A stretch of DNA of 9,716 nucleotides from Christensenella sp. UBA7102 (GCA_002492415.1 DKYK01000006.1:9780-19495), one strand, 5' to 3'. Positions 1 through 5,970 are shown, counted from the stretch's first letter. The notes: generated from the letters alone by a model not told the origin. Numbers and translations: made by a program.

Positions 1-747
1 GAAAATATTGTCGATAAACAGCAGCACGTCCTGCCGCTGCACGTCCCGGAAATGCTCCGCAATGGTCAGCGCCGACAGGGGCACCCGCAGTCTGGCGCCG
101 GGGGTCTCGTTCATCTGGCCGTAGACCAGCGCCGTCTTCTCCACCACGCCGGACTCGGTCATCTCGTTCCAAAGGTCGTTGCCCTCCCGGCTGCGCTCGC
201 CTACCCCGGCAAACACGGAGCAGCCGCCGTGCTCATAGGCCACGTTGCGGATCAGTTCCATGATCAGCACCGTCTTGCCCACGCCCGCGCCGCCGAACAG
301 GCCGATCTTGCCGCCCTTGGGATAGGGCGCGAGCAGGTCGATGACCTTGATGCCCGTCTCAAAGACGCGGCTTGCGGGCTTCTGGTGCATAAACACCGGC
401 GCTTCGCGGTGAATGGGACGGCTCTCCTTTGCGGAGATGTCCCCAAGGCCGTCGATGGGTTCGCCCAGCACGTTGACGGCCCGGCCCAGCATCTCGGGCC
501 CCACAGGCACGGTGATGGGCGCGCCGGTGTTTTCCACCTGCATGCCGCGCGCAAGGCCCTCGGTGGCCTTGAGCGAAATGCAGCGCACCACGCCGCCGCC
601 CAGGTGCCCCGCCACCTCCAGCGGCGTGCGGGTCTGACCGTCGATTACATAAATCAGGTCGCGGATCTCGGGCAAGGCATCGGTGTCAAACTGCACATCC
701 ACCACCGCCCCGATGACCTGCGTAACCTGTCCCTGTTTGCGTTCCAT
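1..747 (-). CDS. atpD: F1 ATP synthase subunit beta, N-terminal 249 residues (partial)
   Basis: This is the catalytic nucleotide-binding subunit of the F1 head, which makes or hydrolyses ATP at the alpha/beta interfaces. The reading frame starts at ATG 747 and is open to the left edge, so only the N-terminal barrel and about half of the nucleotide-binding domain are seen; family members are about 460-480 residues. The N-terminus (GQVTQVIGAVVDVQF) is typical beta. Walker A is GGAGVGKT at residues 152-159, the catalytic-glutamate motif GERSREGND is at 183-191 (E184, R185), and Walker B ends LLFIDN with D246. The window edge cuts just after this motif. The gene lies 6 nt after the atpG stop, and its GGAAGGGTAGGA ribosome binding region overlaps that stop, so translation is probably coupled. 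No defects are seen. atpC (epsilon) would be expected further left but is outside the window. Confidence 0.97.
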   Translation of the reverse strand, partial: MERKQGQVTQVIGAVVDVQFDTDALPEIRDLIYVIDGQTRTPLEVAGHLGGGVVRCISLKATEGLARGMQVENTGAPITVPVGPEMLGRAVNVLGEPIDGLGDISAKESRPIHREAPVFMHQKPASRVFETGIKVIDLLAPYPKGGKIGLFGGAGVGKTVLIMELIRNVAYEHGGCSVFAGVGERSREGNDLWNEMTESGVVEKTALVYGQMNETPGARLRVPLSALTIAEHFRDVQRQDVLLFIDNIF

Positions 748-753
748 GTTTTC

Positions 754-1623
754 CTACCCTTCCAGCGCGTCCGCGCCCGCGATGATTTCGGCGATCTCGT
801 TGGTGATCTGGCTCTGGCGCGCGCGGTTGAGCTCGTGGCCGAGCCGGTCCATCATCTCATCGGCATTGCGCGTGGCCGCATCCATCGCGTTCATGCGCGC
901 GCACTGCTCGCTGGCGAAGGACTGCACCAGCGCGCTGTAGATCACGCCGATCAGATACTGGGGAATGAGCAGCTCCATCAATTTGGACACCGACGGCTCG
1001 TAGAGGATCTCCTCCTGGCCGCCCACCGAGGCCTCCACATCGTCAAAGTCCTCCACGCGCACGGGCAGCAGCCGGATGACCTCCGGCTTTTGCACCATGG
1101 TGGAGACGCGCTTGGTGTAGACGATGTAGACCTCGTCGAGCATGTTTTGGTTATACAGTTCGATCACGGTTTCAGCGATCTGCCGCGCGTGGGTGAGCGT
1201 GGGGTCCTGAATCACGTGTGCAAACTCGATGTCGATGACATATCCCCTGCGCTCGAGATACTCCCTGGCCATCTGGCCGATGCAGAAGATGTTGCTCTCC
1301 ACATGGGCCTTCATGTGCTCCTCGGCCAGCTGCAGCACGCCGCTGTTGTAGCCGCCGGCCAGGCCCTTGTCCGCCGCGATGATGATGTGCGCGGCGCGCT
1401 TGCCCTTGGGCCGGCGCAGATAGCCGTGCCTGCGTCCCTCGTCGACGTGGGTCAGCACGTCCTTGATGGTCTGGCGCACCTCGGTCAGGTACGTCAGGTT
1501 CGCCTCATAGCGCGCCAGGCCCTTTTTCATCTTCGCGGTGGAGATCATGTGCATGGCGCGTGTGATCTGCCGCGTCTGCGACACCACGCGCATGTGGTGG
1601 CGAATATCGGCTATGCTCGCCAT
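754..1623 (-). CDS. atpG: F1 ATP synthase subunit gamma
   Basis: This is the central-stalk rotor subunit of F1, whose coiled coil turns inside the alpha/beta hexamer and couples the c-ring to catalysis. The protein has 289 residues, the usual size. The N-terminal helix contains the family pattern ADIRHHMRVVSQTRQITRAM with a STAKMKK continuation (about residues 4-35). The Rossmann-like domain has DKGLAGGYN (about 85-93). The C-terminal helix ends in the conserved NRARQSQITNEIAEIIAGA stretch (about 266-285). The start ATG at 1623 is preceded by AGAGGTGAGGGG, which overlaps the TGA stop of the alpha gene; the intergenic gap is 7 nt. It lies between the alpha and beta genes, the standard bacterial order. 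Nothing unusual is visible. Confidence 0.97.
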   Translation of the reverse strand: MASIADIRHHMRVVSQTRQITRAMHMISTAKMKKGLARYEANLTYLTEVRQTIKDVLTHVDEGRRHGYLRRPKGKRAAHIIIAADKGLAGGYNSGVLQLAEEHMKAHVESNIFCIGQMAREYLERRGYVIDIEFAHVIQDPTLTHARQIAETVIELYNQNMLDEVYIVYTKRVSTMVQKPEVIRLLPVRVEDFDDVEASVGGQEEILYEPSVSKLMELLIPQYLIGVIYSALVQSFASEQCARMNAMDAATRNADEMMDRLGHELNRARQSQITNEIAEIIAGADALEG

Positions 1624-1630
1624 GTGCCCC

Positions 1631-3346
1631 TCACCTCTTAAAATATTCCGCGGCGGCGGCCGTCAGGCTGTCCTCGTCGTCCTGATCCAGCTCGCCGCTG
1701 CGCGCGATGCGCAGCAGGATCTGCGGATATTCCCTGCGCACAAACTCGATGAACTCCCTCTTGAACTGCGCGATGTCCCGGACTTCGACCTCCATGGCCA
1801 GCCCGCGCGTCATCACGTAGAGCAGCACCGCCTGCTCCTGCATGGACATGGGCGCGTACTGATCCTGCTTGAGCAGCTCGGTCAGCTTCTCGCCCTGGGC
1901 CAGCAGGTCGCGCGTGGCTGTGTCCAGGTCGGAGCCGAACTGCGCGAACACCGACAGCTCGCGGTACTGCGCCAGATCCAGCCTCAGCTGGCCGGACACC
2001 TTGCGCATGGCCTTGGTCTGCGCGTTGCCGCCCACGCGGGAGACAGACAGGCCGCCGTTGACGGCCGGGCGCACGCCCGCGTTGAACAGCTCGCTCTCCA
2101 GGAAGATCTGCCCGTCGGTGATGGAGATGACGTTGGTGGGGATGTAGGCGGATATATCGCCCGCCATGGTCTCGATGATGGGCAGGGCCGTCATCGAGCC
2201 GCCGCCCAACGCGTCGGAGAGCTTCGCGGCGCGCTCCAGGAGCCTGGAGTGCAGGTAAAACACGTCGCCGGGGTAGGCCTCTCTGCCCGGCGGACGGCGC
2301 AGCAGCAGCGAGATGGCGCGATAGGCCACCGCGTGCTTGGATAAGTCGTCGTAAATGATCAGCGCGTCGCGGCCGGCGTACATGAACTCCTCGGCCATCG
2401 CGCAGCCCGCATAGGGCGCGATGTACTGCATGGGCGCGGAATCGGAAGCCGTCGCGGCCACGATGGTGGTGTACTCCATCGCGCCGTTGTCCTCCAGCGT
2501 CTTTTTGACCGACGCGATGGTGGAGGCCTTCTGACCGATGGCGACGTAAATGCACAAAACGCCCGTGTCCTTCTGGTTGATGATGGTGTCCACGGCAATG
2601 GCGGTCTTGCCCGTCTGCCTATCGCCGATGATCAGCTCGCGCTGCCCCCTTCCGATGGGCACCATGGAGTCGATGGCCATATAGCCCGTCTGCATGGGCT
2701 GCTTGACCGCGCCGCGCTCGATGATGGGCGGGGCCTCCGTCTCGATGGGACGGAAGGTCTTGGCGCGGATGGGCTCCTTGCCGTCGATGGCGCGGCCCAG
2801 CGGGTCCACCACGCGGCCCAGCAGCCTCTCGCCCACGGGCACCGACACAATGCGGCCCGTGCCCTCCACGCGGCTGCCCTCGCGGATGCCCGCGGTCTTA
2901 TCCAGCATGATGACGCCCACGCTGTCGCGCTCCAGGTTGAAGGCGATGCCAAACTTGCCGCCCTCAAAGCGCAGCAGCTCGTTGTTGCGGCAGCCGTTGA
3001 GGCCGTCCACGTGCGCGATGCCGTCGCCCACGCTGACGACGTAGCCCACCGGCAGAACCTCGGCGCGGTTTTTGAAGCCGTGCATGCGCTTTAGGCGCGC
3101 CTCGAGCGTGTCGGACGCGTCCTCCTCCGCCTCGGGCTGGATGTCCTGCTTGATGGTCAGCCGGTTCTGCACGGAGCCGTCGTAAACGCGGCCGTCAATC
3201 TCCACCCGGACGCCGCCGATGAGCGCCGGATCGACGACGACCTCCAGCTGCACCTCGTCGCCCAGCCTTTGGGCAAAGGAGCGGCGAATCAGCTCCAGCT
3301 GCTCGGCGCTGGGCGCCGCGGGCGTATAAAGCTTTCCTCTCAGCAT
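1631..3346 (-). CDS. atpA: F1 ATP synthase subunit alpha with the delta C-terminal domain fused at its N-terminus
   Basis: This is the non-catalytic nucleotide-binding subunit of F1, 571 residues long against the usual 500-515. The alpha part begins near residue 73: an N-terminal helix (LEARLKRMHGF, about 81-91), the beta-barrel (VGYVVSVGDGIAHVDGL), Walker A GDRQTGKT at 241-248, then YVAIGQK, LIIYDDLSKHAVAYR, RRPPGREAYPGDVFYLHSR and PTNVISITDGQIFL. Walker A is 72 residues later than in E. coli alpha (169-176). The extra N-terminal stretch matches the C-terminal domain of delta (AtpH): SAEQLELIRRSFAQRLG, then VDPALIGGVRVEIDGRVYDG and SVQNRL at about 38-63. An acidic linker (about 64-80) joins the two. 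Start ATG 3346 lies 1 nt after the atpF stop and has a GAGGTGA ribosome binding site. No atpH lies between them. The neat junction argues against an assembly error, but the fusion should be confirmed in relatives. Confidence 0.95.
   Translation of the reverse strand: MLRGKLYTPAAPSAEQLELIRRSFAQRLGDEVQLEVVVDPALIGGVRVEIDGRVYDGSVQNRLTIKQDIQPEAEEDASDTLEARLKRMHGFKNRAEVLPVGYVVSVGDGIAHVDGLNGCRNNELLRFEGGKFGIAFNLERDSVGVIMLDKTAGIREGSRVEGTGRIVSVPVGERLLGRVVDPLGRAIDGKEPIRAKTFRPIETEAPPIIERGAVKQPMQTGYMAIDSMVPIGRGQRELIIGDRQTGKTAIAVDTIINQKDTGVLCIYVAIGQKASTIASVKKTLEDNGAMEYTTIVAATASDSAPMQYIAPYAGCAMAEEFMYAGRDALIIYDDLSKHAVAYRAISLLLRRPPGREAYPGDVFYLHSRLLERAAKLSDALGGGSMTALPIIETMAGDISAYIPTNVISITDGQIFLESELFNAGVRPAVNGGLSVSRVGGNAQTKAMRKVSGQLRLDLAQYRELSVFAQFGSDLDTATRDLLAQGEKLTELLKQDQYAPMSMQEQAVLLYVMTRGLAMEVEVRDIAQFKREFIEFVRREYPQILLRIARSGELDQDDEDSLTAAAAEYFKR
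3149..3346 (-). other. Delta (AtpH/OSCP) C-terminal domain encoded at the 5' end of the alpha gene
   Basis: These first 66 codons of the alpha reading frame read as the end of an ATP synthase delta subunit. A helix (SAEQLELIRRSFAQRLG, residues 13-29) is followed by beta strands around VQLEVVVDPALIGGVRVEI (32-50) and the highly conserved VYDGSVQNRL (54-63). E. coli delta has the equivalent order: SEQQLAKISAAMEKRL, then KIDKSVMAGVIIRAG, then VIDGSVRGRLERL. In known enzymes this domain contacts the C-termini of the two b subunits, while the delta N-terminal six-helix domain docks on the alpha N-termini. The N-terminal domain is not encoded here. I infer that covalent attachment replaces the lost docking domain. 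Confidence 0.9.
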
Positions 3347-3347
3347 A

Positions 3348-3839
3348 TCACTTCACCTCGGCCAGGAATTCCTCCATCAGCTTCTGATGGTCCTCGGGCT
3401 TGATTTCGCGCTCCAGTATGCGGCTGGCCAGCTGCACGGAGAGCGACATGACCTGCTCGTGCAGCGCGTCGAGCTGGCGCTTTTTTTCCTGCTCGGCCTC
3501 CGCTCTGGCGTTGTCCAATATTTCCCCGGCCTGCTTTTCGGCCTCCCTGCGGATGGCCTTGGCGTCGTTGTCGGCCTGCACCAGCATCTGGGCCACCTGG
3601 TCCTCCGCGTCGGCGCGCGCCTTTTTGAGGATCTCGTCGCCCTGCGCGCGGATGGCGGTCACCTCGGCCTTGTCCGCGTCCAGCTGTTCGCGCTCGGCGG
3701 CGATGCGGTCGCGGCGCTCCTTCATGAACTTGGCCACGGGCTTGTAGAGGAAGATCCTGAACACGATGTAGAGGATGATCAGGTTGACCAGGTGCATCAG
3801 CAGGCTGAGCGGAGAGACGATCTCGAAAATACCTTCCAT
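3348..3839 (-). CDS. atpF: Fo ATP synthase subunit b (peripheral stalk)
   Basis: This subunit is anchored in the membrane and forms the dimeric right-handed coiled-coil stator that links Fo to the top of F1. The protein has 163 residues, the normal length. One membrane segment (about residues 12-32, LMHLVNLIILYIVFRIFLYKP) is followed by the conserved KPVAKFMKERRDRI. A long charged helix rich in Ala, Glu, Lys and Arg runs from about 35 to 145, and a C-terminal segment (LASRILEREIKPEDHQKLMEEF) would normally bind delta. The start ATG at 3839 has GAGGAG 10 nt upstream. The gene stops 1 nt before the delta-alpha fusion starts. Its C-terminus is ordinary, with no sign of a delta domain fused to b as in mycobacteria, so the missing delta N-terminal domain has not moved here. 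Confidence 0.96.
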   Translation of the reverse strand: MEGIFEIVSPLSLLMHLVNLIILYIVFRIFLYKPVAKFMKERRDRIAAEREQLDADKAEVTAIRAQGDEILKKARADAEDQVAQMLVQADNDAKAIRREAEKQAGEILDNARAEAEQEKKRQLDALHEQVMSLSVQLASRILEREIKPEDHQKLMEEFLAEVK

Positions 3840-3860
3840 GTCAAATCCACTCCTCGATGC

Positions 3861-4088
3861 TTATTTGAGCAGGAACATGATCATCAGCGCCACGACGAAG
3901 CCGTAAATGGCGGTGGATTCGGCCAGCACCAGGCCCAGCATCATGGTCGAGCGGATGGAACCCGCGGCCTCGGGCTGACGCGCGACGGCCTCGACGGACT
4001 TGCCGGTGGCAATACCCATGGAAATACCGGCGCCGATGCCGGTGAACACTGCAATTCCTGCGCCGATGGCGAGCAAACCAGTACTCAT
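3861..4088 (-). CDS. atpE: Fo ATP synthase subunit c (proteolipid)
   Basis: This hairpin membrane protein oligomerises into the rotor ring that carries H+ or Na+. I chose ATG 4088 (75 residues), because GGAGG at 4097-4101 sits 8 nt upstream; an in-frame TTG at 4103 overlaps that ribosome binding site and is unlikely to be the start. Helix 1 is glycine-rich (IGAGIAVFTGIGAGISMGIATGK). The polar loop is the classic ARQPEA. Helix 2 carries the ion-binding carboxylate in LAESTAIYG (E57, S58, T59, Y62). The E-S-T...Y set resembles sodium-binding c subunits such as that of Ilyobacter tartaricus, but the position of its Gln32 is Met24 here. Ion specificity is therefore undecided. The upstream A-rich leader may boost translation, as c is needed in many copies. 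Confidence 0.96.
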   Translation of the reverse strand: MSTGLLAIGAGIAVFTGIGAGISMGIATGKSVEAVARQPEAAGSIRSTMMLGLVLAESTAIYGFVVALMIMFLLK

Positions 4089-4122
4089 ATGAAATACCTC
4101 CAAATTTTGTTTTTTTTGATTG
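4089..4122 (-). promoter_or_regulatory. A-rich leader and strong ribosome binding site of atpE
   Basis: Upstream of the atpE start the coding strand reads AATCAAAAAAAACAAAATTT followed by GGAGG 8 nt before the ATG. This stretch is very A-rich in an otherwise GC-rich operon, and the atpB-atpE gap (61 nt) is the longest in the cluster. In E. coli a U/A-rich element just upstream of the atpE ribosome binding site is an established translational enhancer that raises c output over its neighbours. I infer the same role here from position and base composition; the sequence itself is not homologous. Confidence 0.5.
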
Positions 4123-4149
4123 GATCAACGGGGGATCACGCCTGCGCCG

Positions 4150-4809
4150 TCACTCGATGGCCTCCGACACGTAGCAGAGCGTCAGCGTGACAAAGATATA
4201 GGCCTGTATGGCCGAGTCGAAGAAGTTGAAGTACAGCGACAGCGCCGCGGGCACGGCCACAGCGAAGTATTTCATCGCGCCGTAGATCAGCTCCATCACG
4301 ATCATGCCCGCCAGCAGGTTGCCGTAGAGCCGGCACGCCATCGAGATGGGGATGGCGATATCCGTCACCAGCGGAATGAGGGGGATGGGCTTGACGTAGT
4401 GCATCAGGCGGCCGCCCAATCCCTTGTGCCGGATGCCCATATAGTTGATCCAGAAAAAGGTGCCCAGGCCCATCGCCAGCGTCATGGAAAGATCCGTGGT
4501 CGGCGCGCGCACGCCGATGATCTCCACCATGCAGCAGCCGAATATGTAGCAGGCCACCGTCGCGCAGTAGGGCGCGATCTCCTCCCACACGCCGCCGACC
4601 TCGGTCTTGGCGTACTTCTGGATCGCTTCAATGCCGAACTCCAGCAGGTTTTGCAGCCCCTTTGGAACCTCGGTGAAGTTTCTGGACCTGATCTTGACCA
4701 CGAGCGCCAGCACAATGAGCGCCGCGGTGACACACCAGGCGATCACCACCGATTCCCCCACATTGACGCCGCCAATGGTAAAGGCCTTCGGTGTGACTTC
4801 GATTTCCAT
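4150..4809 (-). CDS. atpB: Fo ATP synthase subunit a
   Basis: This is the stator membrane subunit that forms the ion half-channels next to the c-ring. The protein has 219 residues from ATG 4809. This start is preferred over an in-frame ATG at 4827, because AGGAG lies 8 nt upstream and the upstream ATG would fall inside the end of the preceding gene. Several hydrophobic helices are present. Family motifs include APTTDLSMTLAMGL (before about residue 115), the essential arginine in MACRLYGNLLAG (R160, equivalent to E. coli R210), and the late-helix glutamine in SAIQAYIF (Q202, equivalent to E. coli Q252). It is a little shorter than E. coli AtpB (271) but normal for Firmicutes. The preceding AtpI-like gene ends 4 nt upstream, so translation is probably coupled. 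Confidence 0.96.
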   Translation of the reverse strand: MEIEVTPKAFTIGGVNVGESVVIAWCVTAALIVLALVVKIRSRNFTEVPKGLQNLLEFGIEAIQKYAKTEVGGVWEEIAPYCATVACYIFGCCMVEIIGVRAPTTDLSMTLAMGLGTFFWINYMGIRHKGLGGRLMHYVKPIPLIPLVTDIAIPISMACRLYGNLLAGMIVMELIYGAMKYFAVAVPAALSLYFNFFDSAIQAYIFVTLTLCYVSEAIE

Positions 4810-4813
4810 TCCA

Positions 4814-5086
4814 TCATCTCCTGCCATTGAAGTAGTTCTTGAGGAACATCACCGCCAGCATCAGCAGATCGCCCGCCGCCGCCAGCAGCATGAACCACGC
4901 AGAGACAAACATGCCGCACACCAGGATCACCAGGTGCGTCACGGGCTTGAGGAATACCAGCGCGAAGATGCGCCCGTTGCTCATGTTGTCGCCCAGCAGC
5001 CTTTGGGTCATCCACAGATTGAACGTGCCGCCCAGCAAGCCCCACAGCAGCCCCAGCGCATCTGGAAAAAATTGAAACGCTTCCAT
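4814..5086 (-). CDS. AtpI-like small membrane protein, first gene of the atp operon
   Basis: This 90-residue protein is predicted to have about three to four membrane helices (LGLLWGLLGGTFNLWM, then about IFALVFLKPVTHLVILVCGMF, then AWFMLLAAAGDLLMLAVMFL). It resembles the ATP synthase subunit I family by position, size and hydrophobic pattern, with no single diagnostic motif. Subunit I homologues help assemble the c-ring or act in Mg2+ supply; neither role is shown here. I chose ATG 5086, which has GGGAGGGAGG 9 nt upstream. An in-frame ATG at 5119 would give 101 residues, but it lies only 1 nt after the predicted -10 box, so the transcript would start at or after it. The gene ends 4 nt before atpB. 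Calling it atpI is reasonable but rests mainly on context. Confidence 0.8.
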   Translation of the reverse strand: MEAFQFFPDALGLLWGLLGGTFNLWMTQRLLGDNMSNGRIFALVFLKPVTHLVILVCGMFVSAWFMLLAAAGDLLMLAVMFLKNYFNGRR

Positions 5087-5120
5087 CGCCGCATGCCTCC
5101 CTCCCAATTTGTCATCCATC

Positions 5121-5150
5121 AGTATACCCCTCGTTTTTCCCGTTTGTAAA
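5121..5150 (-). promoter_or_regulatory. Predicted sigma-A promoter of the atp operon
   Basis: On the minus strand TTTACA (5145-5150) and TATACT (5121-5126) are separated by 18 nt; each hexamer matches the consensus at 5 of 6 positions. The stretch beyond the -35 (about 5160-5220) is AT-rich compared with the rest of the window and could add an UP-like contribution. Transcription would begin around 5114-5116, leaving a leader of about 30 nt before the AtpI-like start at 5086. No operator-like repeat is seen around it. Confidence 0.75.
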
Positions 5151-5250
5151 GGGACCTGTGAAAAGATTAACAGTTATTTTTCAAACATTAGCCAGTAAAT
5201 TTGTTCTGATCTATAATGTCCAATCTGCGTCCATCCTTCTCCGATCCGTA

Positions 5251-5279
5251 TTGACAGCCGCGACCGCGCGTGATATATT
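5251..5279 (+). promoter_or_regulatory. Predicted sigma-A promoter of bioY
   Basis: A perfect TTGACA (5251-5256) is followed after exactly 17 nt by TATATT (5274-5279, 5 of 6). The predicted transcription start is near 5286, giving a leader of about 46 nt. The -10 box overlaps the left arm of the BirA-type operator, so a bound repressor would block RNA polymerase directly. Confidence 0.85.
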
Positions 5280-5310
5280 GTAAACGGTTTTTAGGCTATA
5301 AGTTTACAAT
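5277..5310 (+). promoter_or_regulatory. BirA operator (biotin-responsive) controlling bioY
   Basis: A perfect inverted repeat, ATTGTAAAC (5277-5285), 16 nt, GTTTACAAT (5302-5310), lies between the bioY -10 box and its ribosome binding site. Its form agrees with the known BirA site (TTGTAAAC, about 14-16 nt, GTTTACAA), where a bifunctional biotin ligase bound to biotinyl-5'-AMP represses biotin genes. The overlap with the -10 and the transcription start fits repression when biotin is plentiful. birA itself is not in the window, so a DNA-binding (HTH-containing) BirA elsewhere in the genome is inferred. Confidence 0.88.
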
Positions 5311-5331
5311 CAGAACGAGGAGGGCCCTTTC

Positions 5332-5901
5332 ATGAAACACATCGCCATTCGAGACATCACGCTTTGCGCGCTGTTCTGCGCGCTGACGGCCGTGGGCGCG
5401 CTGCTGTCCATCCCCCTGCCCTACGGCGCGGTGACGCTGCAGTTGTTCTTTGTGGTGCTGGCGGGCTTCGTGCTCACGCCCAGGCAGGCGCTGCTGTCCA
5501 TGGTCTGCTATATCGTGCTGGGGCTGGTGGGCGCGCCCGTCTTCGCCGGTTTTTCCGGCGGCCTTTCCAGCCTTACCTCGCCCACCTTTGGGTTCCTGCT
5601 GGGCATGATTGCCTGCGCCCCGCTGACTTCCTGGCTGCTGCGCACTCTCCTAAGCAGGATGCCCTACGTCCCCGCCGCGCTCATCGCCGGCCTGGCCGGT
5701 CTTGCCGTGACCTACCTGCTGGGCGCGGTCTACGGCTACTTCGTGATGCGCCTTGTGCTCACCCGGGAGGTCACACTCTGGTTCATCGTCTGGAACTGGT
5801 GTCTCATCTATCTGCCCGTCGACGCCGTCAAGCTCGCCGCCGCCCTGGCCATCGCCCCCGTCCTGCGCCGCGCCGTCGCCCGATCCTCCCAGGCGGCCTG
5901 A
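5332..5901 (+). CDS. bioY: BioY, biotin-binding S component of an ECF transporter
   Basis: BioY is the membrane protein that binds biotin for uptake; with the energising EcfA/A'/T module it forms an ECF-type ABC importer. The protein has 189 residues with about six hydrophobic helices. Recognised family features are VTLQLFFVVLAGFVLTPRQALLS (about 34-56), GLVGAPVFAGFSGG followed by LTSPTFGFLLG (about 64-91), and the C-terminal YLPVDAVKLAAALA (D164, K167), a variant of the usual PxDxxK region. The ATG at 5332 has GAGGAGG 8 nt upstream. No bioMN or ecf genes are adjacent, which suggests it either shares a housekeeping ECF module encoded elsewhere or works alone. It is transcribed away from the atp operon and is probably repressed by BirA through the operator just upstream. 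No biotin synthesis genes are present, so the cell may depend on uptake. Confidence 0.95.
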   Translation: MKHIAIRDITLCALFCALTAVGALLSIPLPYGAVTLQLFFVVLAGFVLTPRQALLSMVCYIVLGLVGAPVFAGFSGGLSSLTSPTFGFLLGMIACAPLTSWLLRTLLSRMPYVPAALIAGLAGLAVTYLLGAVYGYFVMRLVLTREVTLWFIVWNWCLIYLPVDAVKLAAALAIAPVLRRAVARSSQAA

Positions 5902-5929
5902 TCTCTCTCCTCGCCCGCTTTCCCCCTGA

Positions 5930-5970
5930 ACGGCCAAAAAACGCCCCGAAATAGGGCGTCTTTTGGCCGT
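5930..5970. terminator. Bidirectional intrinsic terminator between bioY and the oxidoreductase operon
   Basis: A hairpin with 17 paired positions and one A-C mismatch (arms 5930-5946 and 5954-5970, loop CGAAATA) sits between two converging genes. On the minus strand the inner GC stem (ACGCCC/GGGCGT) is followed directly by six T residues, a good intrinsic terminator starting only 4 nt after the DUF1667 stop. On the plus strand the inner stem is followed by CTTTT and the full stem by TTCTCT, so termination after bioY is plausible but weaker. Confidence 0.8.

Noticed and set aside
52..1641. A 529-codon open frame on the plus strand
   Set aside because: It is antisense to atpD and atpG, whose proteins are clearly recognised; the translation shows no known domain and is low in complexity.
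3068..3085. An internal start at Met88 of the fused alpha gene that could give a free alpha subunit
   Set aside because: The only purine-rich site, GAGG, is about 14 nt from the ATG, and the product would lack the alpha N-terminal helix.
4101..4103. TTG start for atpE giving 80 residues
   Set aside because: The TTG overlaps the GGAGG that serves the ATG at 4088, and it has no ribosome binding site of its own.
5188..5217. A second plus-strand promoter for bioY with a perfect TATAAT at 5212-5217
   Set aside because: The best -35 at a suitable distance (TTAGCC, 18 nt) matches only half of the consensus and there is no TG extension; the TTGACA/TATATT pair at 5251-5279 is far better and fits the operator.
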